Shown in pieces: positions 1-11,167 of a stretch of DNA of 64,000 nt. Source of the stretch: Mactra quadrangularis (lineage: Eukaryota; Mollusca; Bivalvia; Venerida; Mactridae); contig CM046299.1 of the NCBI GenBank assembly GCA_025267735.1, positions 11,368,232-11,432,231 of the forward strand, given 5' to 3'. Within the stretch, counting starts at the first letter, position 1; each line of letters begins with the position of its first letter. A program made the translations under genes and the position numbers. Under the pieces are notes generated by a model that worked only from the letters and a program-made list of their open reading frames with translations, did no database searches and was not told the DNA's origin.

Positions 1-36
1 GCAAAATAAATTTTGAAAAAAATATGGGCTTTTCAT

Positions 37-518
37 TAGGGGTGTAACGGTTAACCGATATACTGGTTAATATTGCAATACGAGTTCTTACGGTTTTTAA
101 CCGGTTCGTTTTTCCTTGAACCGGTTTTTGTAGTTAAGTGTCATACTGCTTGCTTTTATCAGAATTTGATAGTTAAATGTTTAAACAAATGTTAAAATGA
201 ATTGAATACTTGAAATACTCTTACTGTGCTTTTAAAGGTTAAACATTTAGTCAATTGAAAGAAAAATATCTTCAAGAGTCTGTTTCAAACCACGCATTTT
301 TCTAACATATAGACAATTTGACATTTGTAATTCAAACATTTGGATAAGAGATCATTTGAAAATACCCATATGCGTGCTATGCTGATCCAATTAGAACGAG
401 GTACATGCATTAATTAATGCTTTGCATGTCTAAGCGAAAAACCGGTACGTATTGCAATATATTGCAATACGGGTTCTGCATATTGCAATATATTGCAATA
501 AGGGTTTTACCGTATTGT
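37..518. mobile_element. hAT-like non-autonomous element (MITE), copy 1
   Basis: Terminal inverted repeats TAGGGGTGTAAC at the left and GTTACACCCCTA at the right enclose 482 bp of AT-rich sequence rich in TATTGCAATA and ACCGGTT motifs. The element is flanked by a perfect 8-bp direct repeat, CTTTTCAT, at 29-36 and 519-526. An 8-bp target duplication with a TAGGG-type end is the hallmark of the hAT superfamily (established). No transposase reading frame is present, so it depends on another element for movement (inference). A second copy lies in the opposite orientation at 11301-11749. Confidence 0.9.
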
Positions 519-747
519 TACACCCCTACTTTTCATATATAAAAATTGACTTTATGCTGAGGCTACTATATAACCATGCCCTTAGACAAGTTGCTGATTT
601 GTTTGTGTCCGAAGATATGTGGCAAAGTTTGTCTAAGTAAACATACCCTTATCCTTTCATTGGTGGAAGACTTATGCACGCATATTAAGCAATGGGAGGT
701 CAGGCGTAATGTCAATTGCATTTGGTGGACAAATTGTGTTGACTTAC

Positions 748-1838
748 TTTTATCTAGAGCATGTGAACGCAGCAGACTTGTGACATCCACTGTATCATTT
801 AGCAATGTTTTAATTTCTTCTGTAGCAAAATCAACTTTCTTCAAGTCATCTCTTAAATCTTTGCTCTTGATCATAAATTCTTCAAATTTTCCCATGACGA
901 GTGTATGATTGGCTGAAGAGTTATTTTGTACTTCTTTAATTTCAGTATCCAATGTTATAGAAGTGTTAATAAGTTCTATGGTAAAATTCTCACTAAGCTC
1001 TACCACACTTGTGTTTAATCTTGAAACATTTGTAACTAGTTCATTAACCGAACCTTCAATTGTACTTAGATTTGACATAATGGTAGATATGTTGACATTT
1101 AAAATACCAAACTGTTTATCAACTCTTTCAACAAGAGCTTCATGTTTTCCTGTCAGGTTACTTTTAACATAATCTTCAAGATTGTCTAACCCTGTTTTTA
1201 AGGTAGTAACATTGATAGATAAATTATCAAATAACTCTTTTGTTTGGTTAAAATCAGAAGCTAAGCCTGTTATGTTTTCATGCATTTTTGTTTCAATATC
1301 TGATATATTTTTATCGACTTTTTCTAACTGTTTTTCAAATCTAGTAACATTGTTTGATAAATCATCATACTTCCTATTCAATTCCTCTGATCTTTTACTT
1401 AACGCAGTTAAATTAGGTGATAAACCATTACATAATTTTTTAGTTTGGTTATGCTCCTCAACTAAGACTGTAAAGTTAGCATGAACTTTTGTAAATTCAT
1501 TATGAAATGAAGCATTCAATTCCTTAATTGTACTATTAATTTTTTCTTCAAAGTTAACAGGTACATGATTAGACAAACCATCATCATTTTTATTAGCAAT
1601 ATGACCTTTCAGAGCAGATTCAATTTTGTTAAGTCGATCCCAAACAGAGCCTTTATTTTCGTCATCGGTTAAAACCCCATTCCCTCCCGTTTTATTACCA
1701 AGTTGTTTGGAAACGTTAACAAGCTGTCTTTTTATGTTTGCTATTTCATCTTTCAAGGCAGAACAATCTGTTGAAGCTGGCGGGTAACTAAGTAGTACAG
1801 CAATAACAGCTACCAATACTGCTACTAAAATCCACATT
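748..1838 (-). CDS. Gene 1 main exon: membrane helix plus coiled-coil ectodomain
   Basis: The acceptor, a T-rich tract ending gttgacag, is at 1839-1840 and the donor ATAAAA|gtaagt is at 748/747. One base completes the Gly codon from the microexon, then 363 codons and one base follow. The membrane helix comes first (ATG at 1835-1837), followed by a CSALKDEI-type coiled-coil start, then a long sequence of amphipathic repeats with about 24 N-glycosylation sequons and only two cysteines. It is open over its whole length, unusual for this AT-rich DNA, and the sequon density argues for a selected protein. Confidence 0.78.
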
Positions 1839-4738
1839 CTGTCAACAAAACAAAACACAAAGTAAGAACAATAATAAATCACAGTTTGAAATCTGTATTT
1901 GAATTTCCTTGTATGACTGTCTATCAGGTAGAGCTATTTTAGTGAAACCATGGAATGACCCATTTTCCAGTAGAGCCATTTCAGCCATACCACAGAATGA
2001 CACATTTTCCGGTAGAGCCATTTCAGCCATACCATGGAATGACACATTTTCCGGTAGAGCCATTTCAGCCATACCACGGAATGACACATTTTCGGGTAGA
2101 GCCATTCAGCCATATCACGGAATGACACATTTTCGGGTAGAGCCATTCAGCCATACCATGGAATGACACATTTTCGGGTAGAGCCATTTCAGCCATACCA
2201 CGGAATGACACATTTTCGGGTAGAGCCATTTCAGCCATACCACGGAATGACACATTTTCGGGTAGAGCCATTCAGCCATACCATAGAATGACACATTTTC
2301 GGGTAGAGCCATTTAGCCATACCATAGAATGACACATTTTCCGGTAGAACCATTCAGCAATACCATGGAATGACACATTTTCCGGTAGAGCCATTTAGCC
2401 ATACCATGGAATGACACATTTTCGGATAGAGCCATTTAGCCATACCATGGAATGACACATTTTCCAGTAGAACCATTCAGCCATACCACGGAATGACACA
2501 TTTTCCAGTAGAGCCGCCATTCAGCCATACCAAGGAATGACATACTTTCGGGTAGGGTTTTTCAATTTTATTATATCAATAAACATGTAACAATTCATTT
2601 ATTACTGTGCAGTCATGAAGACTAGTACTTACTACTAGTACAGTACTTGCTTTAGGCTAGAGGGTTGAGGTAATGACTGCACAAACCTCTAAACATATCT
2701 AGGGTTTTAATCACAAATTCTCTCATAACAGATATTGTACAGACCACTGTCTCGGGATATATGAACATTGCATAGGGGATCAAATGACTTTTGTGTTAAC
2801 CAATCAATGCAAAGTTTTTAACCAAACAAAACACAATTAATAATATTCAAAATCCAGAATTTCTATTTTAAATCAGAACTCTTTTTACAGTGCTTAATTG
2901 ATATTCAAAGGCTTTGAGTGAAAGATTCCATGCGAAATAATAAAAAAATAAATACAATAATATCAAAGATCAGCCGAAGGTGACCTTAACTTGGCACTTG
3001 TCTGATCTAAAATGAGCTAGCATGCAAGTGGAGAATTTTAGATCAGGTTAAATTCAGGGTTTTTTTGTTGGGTTTAATGCCGTAGCATCACATTGTGTAG
3101 GTCATATAACAGCAGTCAGTCAACCTAATCACTTCTCCTGGAAAGGCTAAATCTCTGGATTTAGCTGTTAACCAACTAATAAGTGCATACTTTGTCAGTG
3201 ACTGACAACTGCCCTACATTATTAAAAAATCATTGGTAGGAGGAAGAATGGCCGTAGAAATAATTTTATGACCAAGCTCCACGAAAGTATGTCCCATCCT
3301 GGAATCGAACCCACGACCCCTCGATCAGTAGACTTGTGAGCTACCAACTGACCTAGCCGGATTATCCAACAGTTCTCAACAAACATGAAAACTGATTATC
3401 TATACAACAAGTCCCCAATACGTAACATCTGATTCAATAACGAGATGTGAATCAAGTTATATTTCCATTTAAATAATGAGATGTGAACCAAAGTACTTAC
3501 CCATGTCTTTGAAGGAATGGTTTGTCCACCTCTGCAATAATTCAGATAAGAATTGAGATAGCAATTAATATATGATTACTAACTTTTCCTTAACATATAA
3601 AACGCTGAAAACTTTTTACATGATCATCAATCATTATGACTTTTGAATTGGGAGAATTGCTGTTTTTTCTGAGTTCTAGAATAAGGTGCCCAGCTAGGCC
3701 AGTGGCTGACAGCTGCCCTTTATTATTTAGAATCAGTGGTTAGAGGGAGAATCGCAATAGAAATAATTTCATGACAAAACTCCTTGAAATTGTGCTCTGC
3801 CTGGAAATTGAACCAATGACCTCTTGGTCAGTAGACACATGGGCTACAAGCTGAGCTAGCTGCTTGGTGTTAAACAATACTGCAATCAAAATACAACTCT
3901 TTATAGTTACATATATCACAGTGCTACAGCATGAGACATTTGTGATCAATGTGGTCAAAACATTCAAACAAAAACACTATCAAGGTAGATGTTTCTTTTA
4001 TAAACATTAATAATACGTTGTTTTTTGTCTTATCAATTCTAAGTATTATAAAATTGTGTAGAATTGTGTATACCGTTTTTTGAATATCATATAATAGTTA
4101 TGCTTATTATCCATCTGACTTTGAAGTGCTTATTATATGAAACTGACTTACGAAAAAAAAATTCATAAGAATTTTAATGAAAAGCACCGCTGACTTTCAA
4201 ATGTACAAATGTCATGTAGCCTGGAACCCCATTGTATCGATCTACTTAATTGAAAACATAAAATTTCAAAACAAAATAAACCATTTATCTTGTTATTTCT
4301 GCATTTCAATAGTCTTTAATGTCCATTTAATCCAATTATATCGAAAGTTTCTTCTATAAGTTTTAATTTCGGCAAATAATTTGTCAATATACACAAGGGG
4401 GGTAAGTCTAAGGGAAATATTACGTCACGCCATTGTATCGATGCATTGTGGGAAAATAGTTCAAAATATGGAAGGCCAGAGTTGTTTTAGAGCTTACAAC
4501 TGTTGACATACTGACAGAGTCCCTGATAGCCCAACCAGGCAACCTACTTTAAAAATTACTGTTGAGTCCTGTTACCTTTTCTGTTGCTTTCCTTCATAGC
4601 AGCTGATTTTTTATCTCCATCTTTGCTGTCTTTTTCTTCTGTAGGGTTTTTATCTACATCCTTGCTGTCTTTTTCCTCTGTAGGGTTTTTATCTACATCT
4701 TTGCTGTCTTTTTCCTTATTTTTGTTGTTTTTAGACAT
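748..4738 (-). CDS. Spliced type II membrane protein with glycosylated coiled-coil ectodomain (partial, 3' end off window)
   Basis: I do not recognise the family. Three exons join in phase: 4576-4738, 3501-3531 and 748-1838, all with GT-AG boundaries. The assembled 428 residues start with a charged cytosolic segment of 65 residues holding two KDSKDVDKNPTEE repeats and a third partial one. One strongly hydrophobic helix follows (residues about 66-83, MWILVAVLVAVIAVLLSY), with Lys/Arg before it, which predicts a type II orientation. The ectodomain is hydrophilic, has heptad-like spacing of Leu/Ile/Val and about 24 N-X-S/T sequons, and repeats a pattern like NQTK-L-LS-N-T-L. This suggests an extracellular glycosylated stalk. 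The donor at 742-747 ends the exon in phase 1, so a C-terminal part exists beyond it; the open frame that continues to 566 is intron read-through. A receptor or lectin-like head is possible but not visible. Confidence 0.72.
1925..2556. repeat. Minisatellite, 40-42 bp unit, about 15 copies
   Basis: The unit reads approximately GAGCCATTTCAGCCATACCA followed by CGGAATGACACATTTTCGGGTA, with a recurring one- to two-base loss in the TTT of CATTTC. Copies differ by a few substitutions such as CGG/TGG and CCGG/CGGG. The array is inside the gene 1 intron between the microexon and the main exon, starting 87 bp from the acceptor. Short open frames on both strands here are by-products of the repeat and not genes. 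Confidence 0.95.
2557..3059. other. Gene 1 intron, no feature seen
   Basis: AT-rich intron sequence between the minisatellite and a SINE. A short ACTAGTACTTACTACTAGTA near-palindrome lies at about 2619-2640. Nothing else is recognisable. Confidence 0.5.
3060..3360 (-). mobile_element. tRNA-derived SINE, near full length
   Basis: Read on the minus strand it begins CCGGCTAGGTCAGTTGGTAG, with the tRNA-like A box, and has the B box GGGTTCGATTCC. The core carries GACTGACAAAG and AAATCCAGAGATTTAGC motifs, and the 3' tail ends GGCATTAAACCCAACAAAAA. The same family recurs at 3702-3868, 5048-5264, 40667-40970 and 59635-59951. No clear target duplication remains. Confidence 0.85.
3501..3531 (-). CDS. 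Gene 1 microexon (31 bp)
   Basis: The acceptor is ttattgcag|AGGTGG and the donor is CATGG|gtaagt. The exon supplies two bases, nine codons (VDKPFLQRH) and two bases, which fits exactly the phase-1 end of the upstream exon and the one-base start of the downstream exon. The resulting codons across the junctions are GAG and GGA. It places a short basic stretch just before the membrane helix. The call depends on the exact three-way phase match and two strong splice sites. Confidence 0.65.
3702..3868 (-). mobile_element. Diverged tRNA-SINE fragment
   Basis: Shares the tRNA-like head (GCTAGCTCAGCTTGTAGCCC on the minus strand), a mutated B box and the CTGACAGCTGCCCTT core with the SINE at 3060-3360, but is 3'-truncated and more diverged. 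It lies in the gene 1 intron between the first coding exon and the microexon. Confidence 0.75.
4576..4738 (-). CDS. Gene 1 exon with start codon: lysine-rich repeat segment
   Basis: ATG is at 4736-4738 and the frame runs 54 codons plus one base to the donor AAAAG|gtaaca at 4576/4575. It encodes a highly charged segment (Lys, Asp, Glu, Asn) containing two copies of KDSKDVDKNPTEE followed by KDSKDGDKK. There is no signal peptide, which fits a cytosolic N-terminus ahead of an internal membrane anchor. A possible acceptor (aacag|GATG) sits directly before the ATG, so a 5' non-coding exon may lie upstream. The matching tandem DNA repeat has a 39-bp period. Confidence 0.65.
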
Positions 4739-4766
4739 CCTGTTACATGAAAGGTTACCTATATAG

Positions 4767-6264
4767 ATACTTGTTTGTTTGTTTTGTTTGGTTTAAGGTT
4801 CAAGTAAAGTCTTTGTTTGCATTAAAAATAGTAAAATACAAAATGCTCTTACTCTTTCAAACTTCCATCAAGAGCAGTGTATTATACATCAAAATGTTCC
4901 TTAGGAAACATACAATGTGATGCTGGCATTTAATTCTGATGAAATATTTTAATGACTGATGCATTTGCAAAATTGATGCTGTAAAAATGAAAATTCTAAA
5001 AGCCAATAAGAAATTTTTACTAACTACTTTAACATTAAATAATTTACATCTCTGGCTTTAGCTATTATAATTAACCAACTACTAGGCTCATACTTTCGTC
5101 AGTGACTGACAACTGCCCTCCATGGTAAAGAATCATTGGTAGGGGGAGAATGGCCGTAGAAATAATTTCATCACCAAGCTCCACGAAAGTATGCCCCGCC
5201 CTGGAATCGAACCATCAACCTTGATCAGCAGACTTGCATGCAACCAACTGAGCTAGTTGGGCGGTTCAATAGATACTTTCCCAATAGAAATACAATACAA
5301 TTACAAGTTTTATTTACTTAAACTTACAATAGAACACTTCCTTTTAATTTAGATTTAACCCTTACTGGTTGTGACATGAGCGATTTCAAGATGCTCTTAT
5401 TTCAACACTAATTGACTGAAAGATATTCAACTAATTTATTATAAGGTTCATGTAAAGTCTTGGTTTGCAAAATAATTCAATGAAAATCAAAATGCTCTAA
5501 TTCTGTCACATCATTAAATCCTTTACAGAACATTAAAGTTCATATTCCCATGAAGGTACTCCAATATTTATAACATTAATAAAAGTTAAAACAAAACTAA
5601 GGCAAATGAAAAACTAAAGTGAAAGTAGAAACAGGGTCGTGAAAACCCATTTCACTTGCATCTGTCAAATGTTTTTCATATAACGTTGTTTTGTTTTACC
5701 ATTTATTGGGATTATATTTTAGAGTACCTTCATTAGAATATGAACTATTGTTCTGTAAATGATTTAATGTTAAATTAGTTTGTAAAAAGAATTGAATGTC
5801 TATAGTATTTTGATGTTTACAGCATCAATTTTGCAAATACATCTTTTGATGAAATAGAGCATTTTTTATTTGAACCTTAACCAGATTATTATCTGACTGA
5901 TGACTGACTTTCAGAAAATGCCAGATAAGCCCATATCCCAGTCACCATGGCAATGCTGGGGCGGCGAAAAAAGGGGAAAATGCTGTGTTTGTTCTTTTTC
6001 AATCCCAACTTGCCCAAATTTGCATTTCATTCGGTAAAATTTTCCCAAAATGAGGGAACAGCAGCATTTTATGCCATTTTTCTGCACTCAATGACTTAAA
6101 ACAACATAAATAATAAAGTTAAAAACCTTTCAATTTTCCTTTGAACAAAATAATGCAGGCTTCTACAGCGATCTCCTAAATCGAAAACGAAAGTACAAAA
6201 ATACCTATGACGTCATGAAGTTAAGCACAGTTGAACTCAAAGTTTTAATAATTCACGCAAAGAA
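4767..6264. other. Intergenic DNA with dispersed-repeat fragments
   Basis: Upstream flank of gene 1. Apart from the SINE fragment (5048-5264) it holds related stretches at about 4795-4860 and 5440-5510 (AGGTTCAxGTAAAGTCTT), and a fragment at 5355-5440 that shares TTAACCC-TTACTGGTTG with the piggyBac-like element at 24160. No coding region is supported. Confidence 0.5.
5048..5264 (-). mobile_element. tRNA-SINE, 3'-truncated
   Basis: Minus-strand copy of the 3060-3360 SINE family. It retains the tRNA-like head (CCAACTAGCTCAGTTGG), a mutated B box (GGTTCGATTCC) and the core with AGTCACTGACGAAAGTATG, and lacks the CAA-rich tail. Confidence 0.85.
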
Positions 6265-6273
6265 CATTAAGCG
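6265..6273. repeat. Left 9-bp target-site duplication of foldback element
   Basis: CATTAAGCG, repeated exactly at 10106-10114 on the other side of the element. Confidence 0.9.
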
Positions 6274-6658
6274 GGCTATTGGTACTTTGCGAAACGGAAC
6301 GAAACGGAACGGAACGGAACGAGAGGCACCACACGGGGGAAATGAAGAAATGAAATGTAAATTCTTAAAATCAATTTACAGTAATCATAATAGTAAATTA
6401 TACGAACTCTATATAATCTTAGTCTTTCCGACGAAACTCATTATACACAAACAAGTATATATGTAGTTATAATTGCCGACCCAGGATCTACAAGTCGCCT
6501 TTTTACATGTATGTTATAAGATTGTAGGACAATTTGTATATTTGTATGTTTGTAAAGGGAAGGCTTTTTGCATATTTCCCTGTATGTGCACGCGTGATTA
6601 TTCTTCAAACTACTATGTTTAGGCTGTTGTTGTCATTATACCAATTTGCCCATTCCCT

Positions 6659-8172
6659 CTCGTTTCGTTCCGTTTCGCAAAGTACCAATACCCACACAGG
6701 TATTGGTACTTTGCGAAACGGAACGGAACGAGACAAATATATTTATATCAATACATGGATATTCATAAATAACCTCCGACATGGAATTTTGCCGAGTATA
6801 TCAAATAATCATTTATGGCTTTATATATGTAGTTATAATTGCCGACCCAGGATCTACACGTCGCCTTTTTACATGTATGTTATAAGATTATAGGACAATT
6901 TGTATGTTTGTAAAACGAAGGCTTTTTGCATATTTCCTTGTATGTGCACGCGTGATTATTCTTCAAACTACTATGTTTGCGCTGTTGTTGTCATTATACC
7001 AATTTAGCCAATTTTCTCTGGTTCCGTTCCGTTTCGCAAAGTACCAATACCCACACAGGTATTGGTACTTTGCGAAACGGAACGGAACGAGAAAAAATAT
7101 ATTTATATCATTACATGTATCTTCCTAAATAACCTCGACATGGAATTTTACCGGGTATATCAAATAAACATTTATGACTTTATATATGTAGTTATAATTG
7201 CCGACCCAGGATCTACACGTCGCCTTTTTTACATGTATGTCATAAGATTATAGGACAATTTGTATGTTTGTAAAACGAAGGCTTTTTGCATATTTCCTTG
7301 TATATGCACGCGTGATTATTCTTCAAACTACTATGTTTGCGCTGTTGTTGTCATTATACCAATTGAGCCCATTCTCTCTTGTTCCGTTCCGTTTCGCAAA
7401 GTACCAATACCCACACAGGTATTGGTACTTTGCGAAACGGAACGGAACGAGAAAAAAATATATATTTATATCATTACATGTATCTTCATAAATAACCTCG
7501 ACATGGAATTTTAACGGGTATATCAAATAATCATTTATGGCTTTATATATGTAGTTATAATTGCCGACCCAGGATCTACACGTCGCCTTTTTACATGTAT
7601 GTTATAAGATTATAGGACAATTTGTATGTTTGTAAAGGGAAGGCTTTTTGCATATTTCCTAGTATGTGCACGCGTGATTATTCTTCAAACTACTATGTTT
7701 GCGCTGTTGTTGTCATTATACCAATTGAGCCCATTCTCTCTTGTTCCGTTCCGTTTCGCAAAGTACCAATACCCACACAGGTATTGGTACTTTGCGAAAC
7801 GGAACGGAACGAGAAAAATATTTCTATATCAATACATGTTTCTTCATAAATAACCTCGACACGGAATTTTGCCGGGTATATCAAATAATCATTTATGGCT
7901 TTATATATGTAGTTATTATTGCCGACCCAGGATCTACAAGTCGCCTTTTTTACATGTATGTTATAAGATTGTAGGACAATTTGTATGTTTGTAAAACGAA
8001 GGCTTTTTGCATATTTCCTTGTATGTGCACGCGTGATTATTCTTCAAACTACTTTGTTTGTGCTGTTGTTGTCATCATACCAATTTGCCCATTCTCTCTT
8101 GTTTCGTTCCGTTTCGCAAAGTACCAATACCCACACAGGTATTGGTACTTTGCGAAACGAAACGGAACGAGA
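6659..8172. repeat. Left-arm palindromic junctions of the foldback element (5 copies)
   Basis: Five near-perfect palindromes of about 72 bp centre on CACACA at about 6694, 7053, 7413, 7775 and 8133, spaced 358-362 bp. Each reads CGCAAAGTACCAATACC, then CACACA, then GGTATTGGTACTTTGCG, with GGAACGGAACGAG flanks. Each ~350-bp stretch between two junctions therefore has its own terminal inverted repeats. Confidence 0.9.
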
Positions 8173-8405
8173 AAAATATTTCTATATCAATACATGTTTC
8201 TTCATAAAGAACCTCGACATGGAATTTTACCGGGTATATCAAATAATCATTTATGGCTTAATATATGTAGTTATAATTGCCGGTCCAAGATGTACAATTC
8301 GCCTTTTTACATGTATGTTATAAGATTATAGGACAATTTGTATGTGTGTAAAGGGAAGGCTTTTGCATATTTCCTCGTATGTGCACGCGTGATTATTCTT
8401 CAAAC

Positions 8406-8781
8406 AAAATGTCGGCCGCGTCGTAGAGTTTCGTAACCAAGTTTTTATCGAATCTATCATCAAAATTTTTTGCAATTTAAAGCTTTATTTAAGATGTTCT
8501 AACCACAGAAAGTAGTGATATACCCAATGTTAATCTATTGTGAAATAAAGGAATATTATTTAACACTATTCTGCTGACAAATAAAAATTCTACGAAAATG
8601 ACGAATTCAAGTATGTCAGAATGAACTGTTTGATGCAGTTTAATTACAACTGGTTTAAACAGTCACCTGCTGTAAGTGGCTAATCCGGACTCTTGCCGTT
8701 ACTGGCAGCTTAATGTAGTTTATAAGGTATGTAAGCAGACTTTATTGTTTCTGCATTTTCAGAAGTAAATTATATATATAG
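8406..8781. other. Unique centre of the foldback element
   Basis: Single-copy, non-palindromic sequence between the two arms, starting AAAATGTCGGCCGCGTCG. No open frame longer than 60 codons and no recognised motif. Confidence 0.6.
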
Positions 8782-8937
8782 TCTTATAACATACATGTAA
8801 AAAGGCGACTTGTAGATCCTGGGTTGACAATTATAACTACATATATAAAGCCATACATTATTATTTGATATACCCGGCAAAATTCCATGTCGAGGTTATT
8901 AATGAAGAAACATGTATTGATATAAATATATTTTGTC

Positions 8938-9730
8938 TCGTTCCGTTCCGTTTCGCAAAGTACCAATACCTGTGTGGGTATTGGTACTTTGCGAAACGGA
9001 ACGGAACAAGAGAGAATGGGCTAAATTGGTAAAATGACAACAACAGCGCAAACATAGTAGTTTGAAGAAAAATCACGCATGCACATACAAGGAAATATGC
9101 AAAAAGCCTTCGTTTTACAAACATACAAATTGTCCTATAATCTTATAACATACATGTAAAAAAGGCGACGTGTAGATCCTGGGTCGGCAATTATAACTAC
9201 ATATATAAAGCCATAAATGATTATTTGATATACCCGTTAAAATTCCATGTCGGAGGTTATTTATGAATATCCATGTATTGATATAAATATATTTTTTCTC
9301 GTTCCGTTCCGTTTCGCAAAGTACCAATACCTGTGTGGGTATTGGTACTTTGCGAGACGGAACGAAACGAGAAAGAATGAACAAATTGGTATAATGACAA
9401 CAACAGCGCAAACATAGTAGTTTGAAGAATAATCACGCATGCACATACAAGGAAATATGCAAAAAGCTTTCCCTTTTCAAACATACAAATTGTCCTATAA
9501 TCTTATAACATACATGTAAAAAAGGCGACGTGTAGATCCTGGGTCGGCAATTATAACTACTTATATAAAGCCATAAATGTTTATTTGATATACCCGTTAA
9601 AATTCTATGTCGAGGTTATTAAGGAAGATACATGTAATGATATAAATATATTTGTCTCGTTCCGTTCCGTTTCGCAAAGTACCAATACCTGTGTGGGTAT
9701 TGGTACTTTGCGAAACGGAACGAAACGAGA
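8938..9730. repeat. Right-arm palindromic junctions of the foldback element (3 copies)
   Basis: Three palindromes with the spacer TGTGTG (the complement of the left-arm CACACA) centre at about 8973, 9334 and 9692, spaced 358-361 bp. The spacer orientation confirms that the right arm is an inversion of the left. Confidence 0.9.
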
Positions 9731-10105
9731 GAGAATGGGCTTAATTGGTATAATGACAACAACGGGGCAAACAGTAGTTTGAATAATAATCACGCGTGCA
9801 CATACAAGGAAATATGCAAAAAGCCTTCCCTTTACAAACATACAAATTGTCCTACATTCTTAAAACATACATGCAAAAAGGCGACTTGTAGATCCTGGAT
9901 CGGCAATTATAACTACATATATAATTGTTTGAGTATAATGAGTTTCGTCGGATAGACTAAGATTATACAGAGTTTGTATAATTTACTATTATGATTACTG
10001 TAAATTGATTTTAAGAATTTACATTTCATTTCTTCATTTCCCCCGTGTGGTGCCTCTCGTTCCGTTCCGTTCCGTTTCGTTCCGTTTCGCAAAGTACCAA
10101 TAGCC

Positions 10106-10114
10106 CATTAAGCG
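10106..10114. repeat. Right 9-bp target-site duplication of foldback element
   Basis: CATTAAGCG, identical to 6265-6273. Confidence 0.9.
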
Positions 10115-11160
10115 TATGATATTTCGACAGAGTGGTGGTTCGTGACACTAGCAATTTTCCGCGATAAAATGCCCGATTTTAAGTGTTCTTCTATCTTAAA
10201 TACATTGTCTCTGTGAACTGTAGTTAAACATGACAATTACATGTACGAATCGGAAGATTGAAGTTTAATTTAATAAAATGATGACCGCAGGCGATTGTGA
10301 ACAGACCTTCTTTCCACATGTAACAAGGGCCATTTACGGCGCCTCCCCCTCATGGAATTTCTGTAAAAACATGCAGTTTTCTACAAATTGGAGTTTAACA
10401 TGGATTTTTATTCCACTATCCATGAAAAGGCGATAAAAAATTCCCCCAAATGTGCTATATAAAAAGGCCACAGGCACCTTCCTCAAATACTGAAAAAAGC
10501 CCTGGTGAACATAAAATGATGTTGAACTCATGACTGGCTTTTATGCAAATTAAATACTATCAATATTACACTAATTTTCTAAACACGACAGTTACTTGGA
10601 ATGTGCATCATCATCATCATCATCACCACCAAAACTACCATCATCATCATATCCAATTAATTGTCGCACTCTTTAATACAGGTATGATTGTGTTGGCTAA
10701 TTCAAAATATGTGCATGTATGGTATGTATTGGTAAAATAATTATGGATAAATTTTGCTCTAAATGGGTTTGCTGTCCAATTTTATAAACATATAGTATTT
10801 TTAAAATACAAATAAATTTTAAAAATCTGTGGTTTCATCAAGACATCAAATAAACTCAAGAACAATGACTCTGTTTACCACAGAAAAATGTTATCCGAGT
10901 TACTGCCCTTGGACTAAGAATAAGTTGGCAATTATTTAAGATTTTGGCAAATCATTTTTTATCTTTGTAATGTAATATTACACTTTTAAGTACACGTATC
11001 AGCAAATTGATTGTGCAGCATCCTAGTTTGTTATTTTGTGAGTTAGAATTTTTGTATTATGTCTAACTGTGTGGGATTATTCATGTATATTAACATTTAC
11101 ATTTAATGTTATAACATTGCGCAAAACGCAATTTGTTGTACAGCTCCCAAGTAAAACCCA
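10115..11160. other. Intergenic, no gene seen
   Basis: AT-rich sequence with a short CAT/CAC trinucleotide microsatellite at about 10606-10650, which gives a poly-His open frame that I do not regard as coding. Nothing else is recognisable. Confidence 0.5.
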
Positions 11161-11167
11161 TTTTCTT

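Larger units (their letters stand above)
6274..10105. mobile_element. Foldback-like DNA transposon (3.8 kb) built from ~360-bp inverted and tandem units
   Basis: Both ends are GGCTATTGGTACTTTGCGAA in inverted orientation, flanked by the perfect 9-bp duplication CATTAAGCG. The outermost ~220 bp of each arm match (CACCACACGGGGG motif). The left arm (to about 8405) then repeats a ~360-bp unit, and the right arm (from about 8782) carries the same unit inverted, with fewer copies. The middle 376 bp is single-copy and has no open frame. Unequal arms made of repeats and a 9-bp duplication resemble Drosophila FB elements and Mutator-like elements (established for those families); the assignment here is inference. 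No transposase is encoded. Short open frames with RNGTER-like peptides are translations of the repeat. Confidence 0.9.

Noticed and set aside
566..747. Continuation of the gene 1 frame beyond 748 to a stop at 566
   Set aside because: A strong donor (AAAA|gtaagt) at 748/747 ends the exon and the continuing peptide loses the sequon and coiled-coil character.
1842..2312. Repetitive open frames with MALPENVSFRGMAE peptides
   Set aside because: They follow the 41-bp minisatellite, shift frame with unit length, and occur on both strands.
6215..9841. Many 60-119-codon frames with peptides such as TLRNGTER and RYWYFAKRNGTR
   Set aside because: They are translations of the ~360-bp repeat on both strands and in several frames; none shows independent codon or domain evidence.
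10543..10740. Frame with a poly-histidine run
   Set aside because: Comes from a CAT microsatellite; no splice or homology support.
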